Assembly: GCF_010646885.2 (NCBI RefSeq)
Contig: NZ_CP050700.1
Coordinates: 2,196,501 to 2,260,500, forward strand
Source of the DNA: Desulfopila sp. IMCC35008
GTDB lineage: Bacteria; Desulfobacterota; Desulfobulbia; Desulfobulbales; Desulfocapsaceae
Length of the DNA: 64,000 nt
Direction: 5' to 3'
Part shown: piece by piece, positions 1-7,979 of the stretch
How positions within the stretch are numbered: the stretch's first letter is position 1
Layout of the letters: each line of letters begins with the position of its first letter
Notes under the pieces: generated by a model
Database searches by the model: none
Told to the model about the DNA's origin: nothing
What the model saw: the letters and a program-made list of their open reading frames with translations, nothing else
Program-made: the position numbers and the translations under genes

Positions 1-86
1 ATTTTTGATGACAGAACCTTTTATTATAGTGTGAATCGACATTTGTGGCACTGTATTTTCTTAACCAATTGTAAATATATCAACTT

Positions 87-1001
87 ATGGATTTTTTTGA
101 CAACCCCGTACGATCAGGAATGGTGGCGATAGTCGGACCGCCTAATGCAGGTAAATCGACTTTGATGAACGCGCTTCTTGGTCAGAAAATCTCTATTGTG
201 ACGCCGAAACCACAAACCACCCGCAATAGAATACTCGGCGTGGTAAACGGTGATGATCATCAGGTTGTTCTACTTGATACTCCAGGTCTTCATAAATCGA
301 GGATTCCCCTTAATCGTGAAATGGTCAGAATTGCCATGGAATCGTTGGGAGAGGTGGATATCGTCTTATTCCTTATCGATATTTCATTGCCGCTCCCCGA
401 AAAGATGAAAAAAGAGAGGGATAAGGAATTCGCGGGTTATATGCGGCAGGTCAAGTGTCCTGCCATACTGGTCTTAAATAAGGTCGATCTGCTTGAAAAG
501 GAGAAACTGCTGCCGATAATAAAGACCTATTCAACATTGTTCCCGTTTGATGCGGTTATTCCTCTTTCTGCACTTAAAGAAGACGGAACAACCCAGCTAC
601 TTGAGCGGATGATCGGGATGTTGCCAATGGGGCCGAGGTATTTTCCGGAGGATATCCCGACAGATGCGACGGAACGATTTTTGGTAGCAGAGATTATAAG
701 AGAAAAGGTTTTTCTCTCAACCGGTCAGGAAATACCTTATTCCACAGCTGTAACCATAGAATCATTCAAAGAAGATACCAGAAAAAAGCTGGTTACTATT
801 CATGCCAATATTTATCTGGAAAGGACTTCTCAAAAAGGTATTGTTATCGGTAAGGGCGGGAAAAAACTCAAGAGTATTGGTACTGCCGCACGACTTGATA
901 TCGAGAAACTTATCGGCGAGCGGGTGTTGCTGAAATTGTGGGTCAAGATCAGGAAAAACTGGTCTCAGGATGAAAGATTTCTTAAGGAACTTGGATTTTA
1001 G
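87..1001 (+). CDS. era: GTPase Era
   Basis: Essential GTPase that binds the 3' end of 16S rRNA and assists 30S subunit maturation; it acts in the cytoplasm and at the inner membrane. The N-terminal G domain shows G1 GPPNAGKS (residues 17-24), G3 DTPG (64-67), G4 NKVD (131-134) and G5 SALK (161-164). The C-terminal KH domain (about 205-300) contains the VIGKGG loop. The length of 304 residues is normal for Era. The ATG start has no clear Shine-Dalgarno sequence, but starting at the next Met (residue 12) would begin immediately before the first beta strand. No rnc or recO homologue is visible alongside; the window begins just upstream. Confidence 0.97.
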   Translation: MDFFDNPVRSGMVAIVGPPNAGKSTLMNALLGQKISIVTPKPQTTRNRILGVVNGDDHQVVLLDTPGLHKSRIPLNREMVRIAMESLGEVDIVLFLIDISLPLPEKMKKERDKEFAGYMRQVKCPAILVLNKVDLLEKEKLLPIIKTYSTLFPFDAVIPLSALKEDGTTQLLERMIGMLPMGPRYFPEDIPTDATERFLVAEIIREKVFLSTGQEIPYSTAVTIESFKEDTRKKLVTIHANIYLERTSQKGIVIGKGGKKLKSIGTAARLDIEKLIGERVLLKLWVKIRKNWSQDERFLKELGF

Positions 1002-1181
1002 GATAACTTGATCTACAGTACGTTTTTTTATTGGCTGGACAACCGGTATAGGAATATGCCCGGTTGATAAGGTTGGTAGAATATAGAAAAGGCAGAGTAT
1101 CTTGAAATCAGGTACAATGCCTTTCTCTTTGTATTTATAAAATAATGATCCCCGACACGCAGTAAAAGGAATTACCGTTTC

Positions 1182-2705
1182 ATGAGTTGTTTACAATCAA
1201 TCGTGCGAATCCTCCTCCTTCTCATATTGTGTTTCGTATCCAACACGGGTATCGGCCTGTGTGCAGTGGAGAGATACGATCTCGTATATATCTGGGATAC
1301 AAACCTCGATAACGTTCTCGACTATAAGGACAGACTTGAAGAGATCTTTGACGACAAGGTCAGTAAAAGGCTTAAGATTGTTGGCAAAGGGAACGAGTAT
1401 GGAATTATTTACGATACAAATAATAACGTAACGAATATTATCCACGATTTCACAAGTCACGGCGAAATACTTAGAAAAGCCGGACTTGATGAAGCCTGGG
1501 CGGTAAAAGATGAAGGCTATCACGAGTTATATAACGTGAGTTATGGTCTCGGCCCGAATGTGGAAGAGTTAAAGAAAACCTATACAAAGATTTATCAGCA
1601 TCTGGGTGAAGATGTCGGGAAGAATTTGTTTATAGAAAAGACCGATTCCAATAACTATACCCTCATCTATCGCCGACGCGGCGATCAGCGATCAACCACC
1701 CGTGTTGCCAGGCAACATGCTAAAATGTTGCGTAAAATCAAGGTGCGTACTTCTATCACCCGTGAAAACAATAATGAAGTAGTTTATGGGGAATCAAGCC
1801 TTTTAAACGATACGAAGAATACAGACGAGACTATCCAGGTTAAAAGTGACCCGCCGATCGTAGCCAAAGAGTCGCCAAATAAGAAAAAAGCGGCGATTAA
1901 CTCGGCAAAAAAAGAAATTAGTGTATCGAGCGGGGTGGAGAGGGATGTTGAACGCCTGATAAAAAGCCTGAGAAAAAAAGGTCTTATACGAGGAGACGAA
2001 CGAACCGGCTGGATGGTATATGATCTGCAAAACGACAAACCGGTTGTCGATATCAATGCGGATATATTGTTTCAAGCGGCGAGCATGATTAAACCCTTTG
2101 TGGCTTTAGCGTTTTTCCATAAGGTGAAGCACGGTACATTGAAATATGGTCCTAAAAGCCGACGTATGATGGAGGCGATGATCCAGAGGAGTTCGAATTC
2201 CGCCACCAACTGGGTGATGAAACAGGCAGGTGGCCCCGCCAGTTGCCAGCAATTGTTACGTACCCATTACCCACAGATTTTCAAGAATATAGTTATCAGT
2301 GAATATATCCCAGCCAGCGGCAGGACATATAAAAACAGTGCGATACCAGCTGATTATATCCGTTTTTTAAAGTCATTATGGAATAACGAACTGCCGTACG
2401 GGAAGGAGCTGCGACGGGTTATGGCCCTGCCGGGTCGTGATAGATTGTACCACGGCACACCAATCCCCCAGGGAACGCTTGTTTACAACAAAACAGGGTC
2501 CACGGCCCACTTGATTGGTGATATGGGTATATTGGTACCTAAAACAAGAAACGGAACGCGCCATCCGTATGCAATTGTCGGCATTATCGAAAGAAGTTCA
2601 AGGCCATCCAACTACAGCCGCTGGATGCTGACAAGGAGTAATGTGATTCGACAGGTTTCAACTCTCGTCTATAAAGATATGAAAAAGAAATACAGGTTGT
2701 TGTAG
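1182..2705 (+). CDS. Exported beta-lactamase-fold serine hydrolase with an N-terminal duplicated module
   Basis: Exported protein of 507 residues. A hydrophobic signal segment covers residues 8-28. The C-terminal half (about 255-500) has the three signatures of class A beta-lactamase / penicillin-interacting serine hydrolases: S301-x-x-K304, S337-S-N339 and K437-T-G-S440. It is therefore probably an active acyl-serine enzyme acting on peptidoglycan or a beta-lactam-like substrate in the periplasm. Residues about 30-185 look like two related alpha/beta units (a Tyr-rich strand, a helix with spaced Leu, then a strand ending in IIYD or LIYRR), followed by a Lys/Ser-rich linker at about 195-250. 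The N-terminal module is not recognised. Such proteins are often called serine hydrolase or DUF2400-like carboxypeptidase; the true substrate is unknown. Transcription converges with the leftward gene that follows. Confidence 0.85.
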   Translation: MSCLQSIVRILLLLILCFVSNTGIGLCAVERYDLVYIWDTNLDNVLDYKDRLEEIFDDKVSKRLKIVGKGNEYGIIYDTNNNVTNIIHDFTSHGEILRKAGLDEAWAVKDEGYHELYNVSYGLGPNVEELKKTYTKIYQHLGEDVGKNLFIEKTDSNNYTLIYRRRGDQRSTTRVARQHAKMLRKIKVRTSITRENNNEVVYGESSLLNDTKNTDETIQVKSDPPIVAKESPNKKKAAINSAKKEISVSSGVERDVERLIKSLRKKGLIRGDERTGWMVYDLQNDKPVVDINADILFQAASMIKPFVALAFFHKVKHGTLKYGPKSRRMMEAMIQRSSNSATNWVMKQAGGPASCQQLLRTHYPQIFKNIVISEYIPASGRTYKNSAIPADYIRFLKSLWNNELPYGKELRRVMALPGRDRLYHGTPIPQGTLVYNKTGSTAHLIGDMGILVPKTRNGTRHPYAIVGIIERSSRPSNYSRWMLTRSNVIRQVSTLVYKDMKKKYRLL

Positions 2706-2819
2706 TCGCACGGTTGAGTGTTTTGGAAGGAACCACCTTGGGCTTTTTGTGACTCTGCTCTTTTTATAAAAACAGGAGCCATGTAAGTTTTAATAAAATT
2801 AGACACTTCAGATACTCGT

Positions 2820-3203
2820 TTAGGTCTTCTTGGAATGAAGAGTCGTTCGTTCAACAATTTTCCTGTAATAATCGTCATCGCCTGAAATAGTCGATGGCCT
2901 TGAACGGGTCGCTTCGACCTTAGCCAGGAGAACGCTCAGTTTACGCATCTGTTTAACACGGATGTGCTCGTCTTCGGTTGTAGCAATAAGCTGTTCAAGG
3001 TTTTTAATTTCCTTTCTGGCCTCAATTTCAGGTGGCAGATACCCTGCATTTTTGAGCATTTTATAGGCCATCTTCAGATCATCAGGTACCATGTGATCGT
3101 CCTGGAGTTTCAACGGTTTATTTTTCCAGCCATCCGTTTTCAGCTCGCCATTTTCGATTGCCTGCTTAATTTTCTGTTCTGCTATAAACGTTAAACAATC
3201 CAT
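2820..3203 (-). CDS. DUF1992 / DnaJ-homologue-subfamily-C-28 domain protein
   Basis: Small cytoplasmic protein of 127 residues. It matches the DUF1992 family through its N-terminal pattern (AEQKIKQAIENGE, then a short glycine region followed by NKPL), the central MAYKMLKNAGYLPPE block and a charged helical tail. The family is named after a conserved domain in eukaryotic DNAJC28; its bacterial function is not established. It is the last gene of the leftward ftsE-ftsX-envC-ctpA run and lies 4 bp after ctpA, so it is probably co-transcribed. Nothing in the sequence indicates an enzymatic site. Confidence 0.85.
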   Translation of the reverse strand: MDCLTFIAEQKIKQAIENGELKTDGWKNKPLKLQDDHMVPDDLKMAYKMLKNAGYLPPEIEARKEIKNLEQLIATTEDEHIRVKQMRKLSVLLAKVEATRSRPSTISGDDDYYRKIVERTTLHSKKT

Positions 3204-3207
3204 AATG

Positions 3208-4518
3208 CTATTTGATGGTTTGAAATTCAGAATAGAGGTTGAGACTTTTCAGGATATTGAGGGCGGTTCGAAGTTGGTTGTCTTCTCGTAAGCGTTGTTT
3301 TATTTCTTCTGTTTGGGTGAGGGTGGATGCCTGGTCTTTTTCATCGTTCCCTTCAATATGATTAGGGAGGTCTGCTTCTCGTATTCTTCCACTTTTTGTA
3401 TCATCTGTCTTTGCCTCCTGATAGGCCACATAGGGGACTTCAACATCAGGTGTTATGCCCAGCGCCTGGATCGATTTTCCATCTGGTGTATAGTACCGGG
3501 CAGTTGTGACTCTAAGCCCGGCACCGGAGGGAAGGGGGATAATGGTTTGTACTGATCCCTTGCCAAATGTCTGGGTGCCGACGATTATGGCACGTTTGTG
3601 GGCCTGAAGGGCACCGGCAACAATTTCAGAGGCACTGGCTGAGCCTTCATTAACCAGGACAATGAGAGGGACGGAGGCGGCTTCTTCTCCCATGTGCGCA
3701 CGAAAGGACATATTCTGCTCTTCTGTACGACCACGAGTCGAGACAATGAGGCCCTCGTTTAAAAAGGTGTCAGACAGACTCACAGCCTGGCTGAGCAGGC
3801 CGCCAGGGTTATTCCTCAAATCGAGGATGAGACCCTTAATCTGACCGATCTTCTGGAGGTTTCGCAATTCCTTTTTGTAGTCGCTGGTTGTCCGACTCTG
3901 GAAGTTGGTAACCCTGGTGTATGCCAGGGAAGGTGCTATAAAAAATGACTTAACTGATTGCAGGGGAATGATGTCGCGAACCAGGTTAAAATTTTTGGGT
4001 TCAGGCCATCCATCTCTGTGGACGCTGATGGAAACCTCACTACCTTTGGGGCCACGGAGCTTTTTAATGGCTTCCATGGCGCCCATTTCTTTGGTTTTCT
4101 GACCGTCTATCTCGACGATTATATCATGTGCCCGAAGATCGGCATCTGCAGCAGGGGTGCCCTCAATGGGGCTGATAATGGTCAGGATGCCATCCTTAAT
4201 GGTGATTTCAATCCCTATTCCAGAAAACTGTCCCTGGGTTTCCTCCTGCAATTCATTAAACCCTTCAGGCTCCAGGTAGGCTGAATGGGGATCGAGTGTA
4301 TAGAGTAGTCCCTTAATAGCTCCGTCGATTATGTCGTTTGTATCAATCTCTTCGACATAGTTATCCTGCAGGATGGAGAGGACATTGGCAAAGACCTCAA
4401 GTTGACTGTACGTCTTTTCCCTCTCTTTCTGGGATATATCTGCTACGGCCTGAAACGAACTCAGGAGCGTGAAGAGGAAAACGAGTATATTTAATGAATA
4501 CGGCATAAAGCGTTGCAT
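3208..4518 (-). CDS. ctpA: Carboxy-terminal processing protease, S41 family
   Basis: Periplasmic serine protease that trims C-termini of substrate proteins, often peptidoglycan hydrolases. It has an N-terminal signal segment (residues 10-26), a PDZ domain (about 95-175) with the GIGIEI strand, and the S41 catalytic core. The catalytic Ser/Lys dyad is visible as S295 within GSASASEI and K320 within FGK, with the usual spacing of 25 residues. Length (436) is normal. It follows envC by about 60 bp in the leftward cell-division operon. That arrangement suggests it processes or regulates envelope hydrolases activated by FtsEX-EnvC (inference from context). Confidence 0.95.
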   Translation of the reverse strand: MQRFMPYSLNILVFLFTLLSSFQAVADISQKEREKTYSQLEVFANVLSILQDNYVEEIDTNDIIDGAIKGLLYTLDPHSAYLEPEGFNELQEETQGQFSGIGIEITIKDGILTIISPIEGTPAADADLRAHDIIVEIDGQKTKEMGAMEAIKKLRGPKGSEVSISVHRDGWPEPKNFNLVRDIIPLQSVKSFFIAPSLAYTRVTNFQSRTTSDYKKELRNLQKIGQIKGLILDLRNNPGGLLSQAVSLSDTFLNEGLIVSTRGRTEEQNMSFRAHMGEEAASVPLIVLVNEGSASASEIVAGALQAHKRAIIVGTQTFGKGSVQTIIPLPSGAGLRVTTARYYTPDGKSIQALGITPDVEVPYVAYQEAKTDDTKSGRIREADLPNHIEGNDEKDQASTLTQTEEIKQRLREDNQLRTALNILKSLNLYSEFQTIK

Positions 4519-4578
4519 TCTTTTCTCCGGTATGCGGGGGGTGAAGCAGATTTTGTTTTGATTGATGAGAAATCCGGG

Positions 4579-5853
4579 CTAACCGTCAGCTTTGGGAAGC
4601 AGGTCTACGGAAAGCTGAAGGTTAGATTTACTTAACCAAAGCAATGGGTCCTGCGGCTTTTTCTTATGTCTGATCTCAAAATAAAGCCCTTCATCAATTA
4701 ACATCGCAGTCTCTCCGACCTGGCCAACAACATCACCCGATTTAAGTTGTTGATCTTTTTGGGCGACAATCGTGCCAAGACGTGATGTGACAGTATAGTA
4801 ATCAAAACCGTGATGTATAATTACAGTATTGCCATATCCGCGTAAATAGCCAGAAAATATTACTGTTCCGTCAGCAATTGCAAATACGTCGGTTCGATCA
4901 GGAGCCATTATGGCGATTCCCGGTGATTTTCGGGTAATACCGAGTCTGTTCACTATTTCCTGGTTGAAAGTAGTTATGACGGTTCCCTTTACCGGTGGTG
5001 GCAACTCGCCCTTGCTCAGTTTAAACTCCTGGTCAAGATAATCTTTCTTGGTTTTCAGGACATTGAGAGATGATGATAACTGTTTCGTGGCCTGTTTCAT
5101 CTCCTCTACGGCTTTGTCGTAAAGCTGTTTCCGAGTTCGGATTTCTGCCAGTAACTCTTTTTTCTCCTGGCGGATCCTGTGGGTCTCCTGTTTTTCACTT
5201 AAGGTGGTGATGATAAAATCTTTTAAAAGATCATGCTCAAGGACATAAACCTTCCTGGCCTGTTCGAGGTCGTTGATTTTGGCTTTGAAGTCATTCAGTA
5301 CAGAGGTGTCGTAGGCTATCATCTGCTGGAAAGCTTCGTGAAAATTCAGTAGTTCCGGAAGAGAGCTTGTAGAAAACGCGACATTGAGAAAACCGATTTT
5401 ACCCATTTTGTAGTAGGCGCTTATCCGAGCTCTCAGGTGGTTTCGGACCAGTTCTTTCTCGTACTGGAGTTGGTCAATCTCTTTTTCCTTTATTTCAATT
5501 AACTGCCGCTGTTCTTCAACCTGCTCTTCAAGCTCATGAACTTTATACAGTTGTTTTTGGAGTAAGAGATCAATTTCTTCCAATTCCTTCAGGACGTTTC
5601 TTTCCTGGACTACAGTCTCCTCAGACTGGGCAATCTGACTGTTTATTCTCTGTTCGAGCCTGGATATATTGATCTGATATTTCTCGAGATTCTTCTCGAT
5701 TTTCTTTTTCTCGGCAGCCCTCTTTTCTTTATTGGATAGAGTACTGAAACTTAATTGAGGAATCAGTAAAAGGATAACAAGAGTTGTTATGAGAGAGGAG
5801 AGAAGGTACCTGGGATGCCGATTATGCAGGTTATACTTTAAGCGTGTCTGCAT
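4579..5853 (-). CDS. envC: Murein hydrolase activator EnvC-like (coiled coil plus degenerate LytM domain)
   Basis: Periplasmic activator of cell-separation amidases, driven by FtsEX. A signal/anchor segment lies at residues 17-37. A long charged coiled coil spans about 42-275, as required for docking on FtsX. A C-terminal LytM/M23 domain covers about 285-415. The LytM domain looks catalytically dead: the final motif is FEIRHKKKP instead of H-x-H, and the SRLG segment lacks the usual active-site His. Inactive LytM domains are the hallmark of EnvC, which activates amidases without cutting. It lies 4 bp downstream of ftsX. No amidase gene is in the window, so the partner must be encoded elsewhere. 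Confidence 0.93.
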   Translation of the reverse strand: MQTRLKYNLHNRHPRYLLSSLITTLVILLLIPQLSFSTLSNKEKRAAEKKKIEKNLEKYQINISRLEQRINSQIAQSEETVVQERNVLKELEEIDLLLQKQLYKVHELEEQVEEQRQLIEIKEKEIDQLQYEKELVRNHLRARISAYYKMGKIGFLNVAFSTSSLPELLNFHEAFQQMIAYDTSVLNDFKAKINDLEQARKVYVLEHDLLKDFIITTLSEKQETHRIRQEKKELLAEIRTRKQLYDKAVEEMKQATKQLSSSLNVLKTKKDYLDQEFKLSKGELPPPVKGTVITTFNQEIVNRLGITRKSPGIAIMAPDRTDVFAIADGTVIFSGYLRGYGNTVIIHHGFDYYTVTSRLGTIVAQKDQQLKSGDVVGQVGETAMLIDEGLYFEIRHKKKPQDPLLWLSKSNLQLSVDLLPKADG

Positions 5854-5857
5854 GGAG

Positions 5858-6745
5858 TTATATTTTCAGGTATTTCCGCATGGAAGTGTGACAACCAACG
5901 GTACAGAGAAGAATGGATACGAAGATAAGGGTGAGAACAACTGAGGGAGAAAAAAAAGTAAAATCGATAAGTTTGAGAAATCCAGGGCCTGAGAACTTTT
6001 CGGTTATCCAGCGAAAAAGAATAAAAAGTGCACCTATTCCGATGGTGGACCCCAATATACCTTGTAAGAGTCCCTCCATAAGAAACGGAGTGCGAATATA
6101 GTTATTGGTAGCACCGACCAGGCGCAACAGTTCGAGTTCGTCCTGTCTGCCCATGATCGTCAGTCGAATGGTGTATGATACCATGTAGATGGTGGTCAGG
6201 ATCAGGAGACTGCCGCTTAAGAGAACAACAATGGAGAGTAACTGAGTGAAATGGTAAAATCTTTCCATCCAGTCTTGTCCATATTGCACTTTGACAGTAC
6301 CTGGTAACCGTCCCAGGTAACCTGAAAAACCCTTTATCTGGTTGAGACTCCTGAGCGTTTTCATAGGAGTGACCTCAATTGAAGGGGGAAGGAAATCCTT
6401 GGGCATAGCTGCGAGAACGTCACGATTGGAGCCGAGTTGTTCAGCAAAGCGTTCATATGCCTCCTCGCGTGAAATAAATCGAATTTCTTCAACCTCATCA
6501 AACGAGTTGATCTTGCGGATGAGTTGTTCCTTCATTTCCGGTACGGGTTCGTCTTCGAGATAGACTATTAACCTCAGCTCGTCACCAAGCTGGTCCCCGG
6601 CGTTCAGCATATTGGTATAAATGAGGTAAAAGAGGGAGAAGATAAGCACCGACAAGCTTACAGTCAGTAATGTCATAACCTGCGATGTCCATGTCTGGCG
6701 CAGGTTTCTGCCAACCTGTCGAAAGACTGTTAACCAGAAATTCAT
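5858..6745 (-). CDS. ftsX: Cell division ABC transporter permease FtsX
   Basis: Inner-membrane subunit of the FtsEX complex, which converts ATP hydrolysis into activation of periplasmic amidases at the septum. The 295 residues show the FtsX layout: a cytoplasmic N-terminus, a first membrane segment at about 22-46, a large periplasmic domain (about 50-165), then three more membrane segments. The motif LELLRLVGATNNYIR before the third segment is the conserved FtsX coupling region. The start codon overlaps the end of ftsE by 4 bp, so the two are translationally coupled. Confidence 0.96.
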   Translation of the reverse strand: MNFWLTVFRQVGRNLRQTWTSQVMTLLTVSLSVLIFSLFYLIYTNMLNAGDQLGDELRLIVYLEDEPVPEMKEQLIRKINSFDEVEEIRFISREEAYERFAEQLGSNRDVLAAMPKDFLPPSIEVTPMKTLRSLNQIKGFSGYLGRLPGTVKVQYGQDWMERFYHFTQLLSIVVLLSGSLLILTTIYMVSYTIRLTIMGRQDELELLRLVGATNNYIRTPFLMEGLLQGILGSTIGIGALFILFRWITEKFSGPGFLKLIDFTFFSPSVVLTLIFVSILLCTVGCHTSMRKYLKI

Positions 6746-7449
6746 GCTTCGCCGCCCCCGTTGACTAATCTCATGGTGCCACGTTGAAGTTCGATGATTC
6801 GATGACTGGTATTTCTGTAGATCGATTCGTCATGGGTAGCGACAATAACAGTAGCACCCGATTTGTGCGCGTTTTTCAGGACGCTGATAACTCGTTGGGT
6901 GGTAATCGCATCCAGGTTGCCTGTGGGTTCATCAACCAGGACCATGGTTGGCGAATTGGCAACGGCGCGCGCCAGCGTTACACGCTGCTGCTCGCCTCGG
7001 GAAAGTTCTCCGGTTATGGTGTCGTGTTTGTCGTTTAGGCCGAGTTGATCGAGCAGGGTACGCACTCGTTTATCAATTATATTGGGCTTTTTATAGGAGA
7101 CCTCCATGGAGATAGCAATATTTTCTGCGGCTGTTCGATCGTTAAGAAGTTTGAAGTCCTGATAGGCAACCCCTATCTTTTGCCGGAGTCTGGCGAGTTT
7201 GTTCCCCCTGACCTTCTCAACAGGGATTCCTGATATCTCAATAAGACCATTGGTGGGTGGCTCCATACTTGATATCAGCTTCAGGAGAGTGGTTTTGCCG
7301 GCACCGGACTGGCCAATGATATAGAGTAATTCTCCACGGGCAACACTCATGGACACATTATCCAGGGCAAGGACATCCGGCGGATACTTTTTGGAAACCT
7401 TGATCATTTCGATCATGGGTCTTTCTGTGACAGGGAGCTGATCTTTCAT
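6742..7449 (-). CDS. ftsE: Cell division ATP-binding protein FtsE
   Basis: Cytoplasmic ATPase of FtsEX. Walker A is GQSGAGKT (residues 46-53), the ABC signature is LSRGEQ, and Walker B is MVLVDEP followed by TGNLD, which is typical of the FtsE/LolD branch. Length is 235 residues. It heads a leftward run ftsE-ftsX-envC-ctpA-DUF1992. The Shine-Dalgarno before the listed ATG is weak. An in-frame ATG at residue 12 is a possible alternative start, because the first 11 residues precede the normal beginning of the family. Confidence 0.96.
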   Translation of the reverse strand: MKDQLPVTERPMIEMIKVSKKYPPDVLALDNVSMSVARGELLYIIGQSGAGKTTLLKLISSMEPPTNGLIEISGIPVEKVRGNKLARLRQKIGVAYQDFKLLNDRTAAENIAISMEVSYKKPNIIDKRVRTLLDQLGLNDKHDTITGELSRGEQQRVTLARAVANSPTMVLVDEPTGNLDAITTQRVISVLKNAHKSGATVIVATHDESIYRNTSHRIIELQRGTMRLVNGGGEA

Positions 7450-7979
7450 AAAACTGCTTTACTTACGGTTTAAATTTCACAGATGCAACGGATTTTGATA
7501 GTGGCGTCAGACCTGTCTTTATTGTTGTTATTCCGATGTTATAATTATATACGTATTGTTTATATGTAACAGGGAAAGCAAATTGCCTGGTAAACAGTTC
7601 ACCTGTGAACTGTACCCAGACCTATTTTATTATATTTAACGTAAACAAAGTATTTTAAAAAAGTCACGCTATTATGTCAATTTTAAAGACATTCATACGG
7701 TCAAATGTTCCCGGCTGACAAACGGTAGAGTTTTTCATGGGTGCCAGGCGAATTCGTATGGCATTTCAGGAATTACCCCTTGAAAGTTGAACGGCAGGTG
7801 TTATTTTTATCTGTTTTATGTCTGTTGACTGTTTCTTGATTCGAAAAATAAGGTTAATTAGTCCTACCTGGCTGAAAAAAAAGATGCTTCAGGCAGGCAG
7901 TCAATGCAATGTTGGCATCAATGAATTACTACGCAGTGTCGGCGATCTGGCTGGCAAAAGATAACATAAGGAGAGCATC
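7450..7979. other. Divergent intergenic region ftsE / ileS
   Basis: This 530-bp AT-rich gap lies between divergent ftsE and ileS. It holds a perfect 20-bp palindrome at 7594-7613 and a weak sigma-70-like promoter (TTGACT near 7825, 17 bp, TAAGGT) ahead of ileS. No open frame with a ribosome site and no tRNA or T-box-like element was seen. Confidence 0.5.
7594..7613. repeat. Perfect 20-bp palindrome, operator-like
   Basis: Two 9-bp arms (ACAGTTCAC and GTGAACTGT) are separated by CT. It lies 145 bp upstream of ftsE and 366 bp upstream of ileS. With no T-tract after it on either strand, it looks more like a dimeric regulator's binding site than a terminator. The regulator is unknown. Confidence 0.45.

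Noticed and set aside
46..60. TGGCAC-N5-TTTC upstream of era as a sigma-54 promoter
   Set aside because: The essential GC of the -12 element is missing and era is not known to be sigma-54 dependent.
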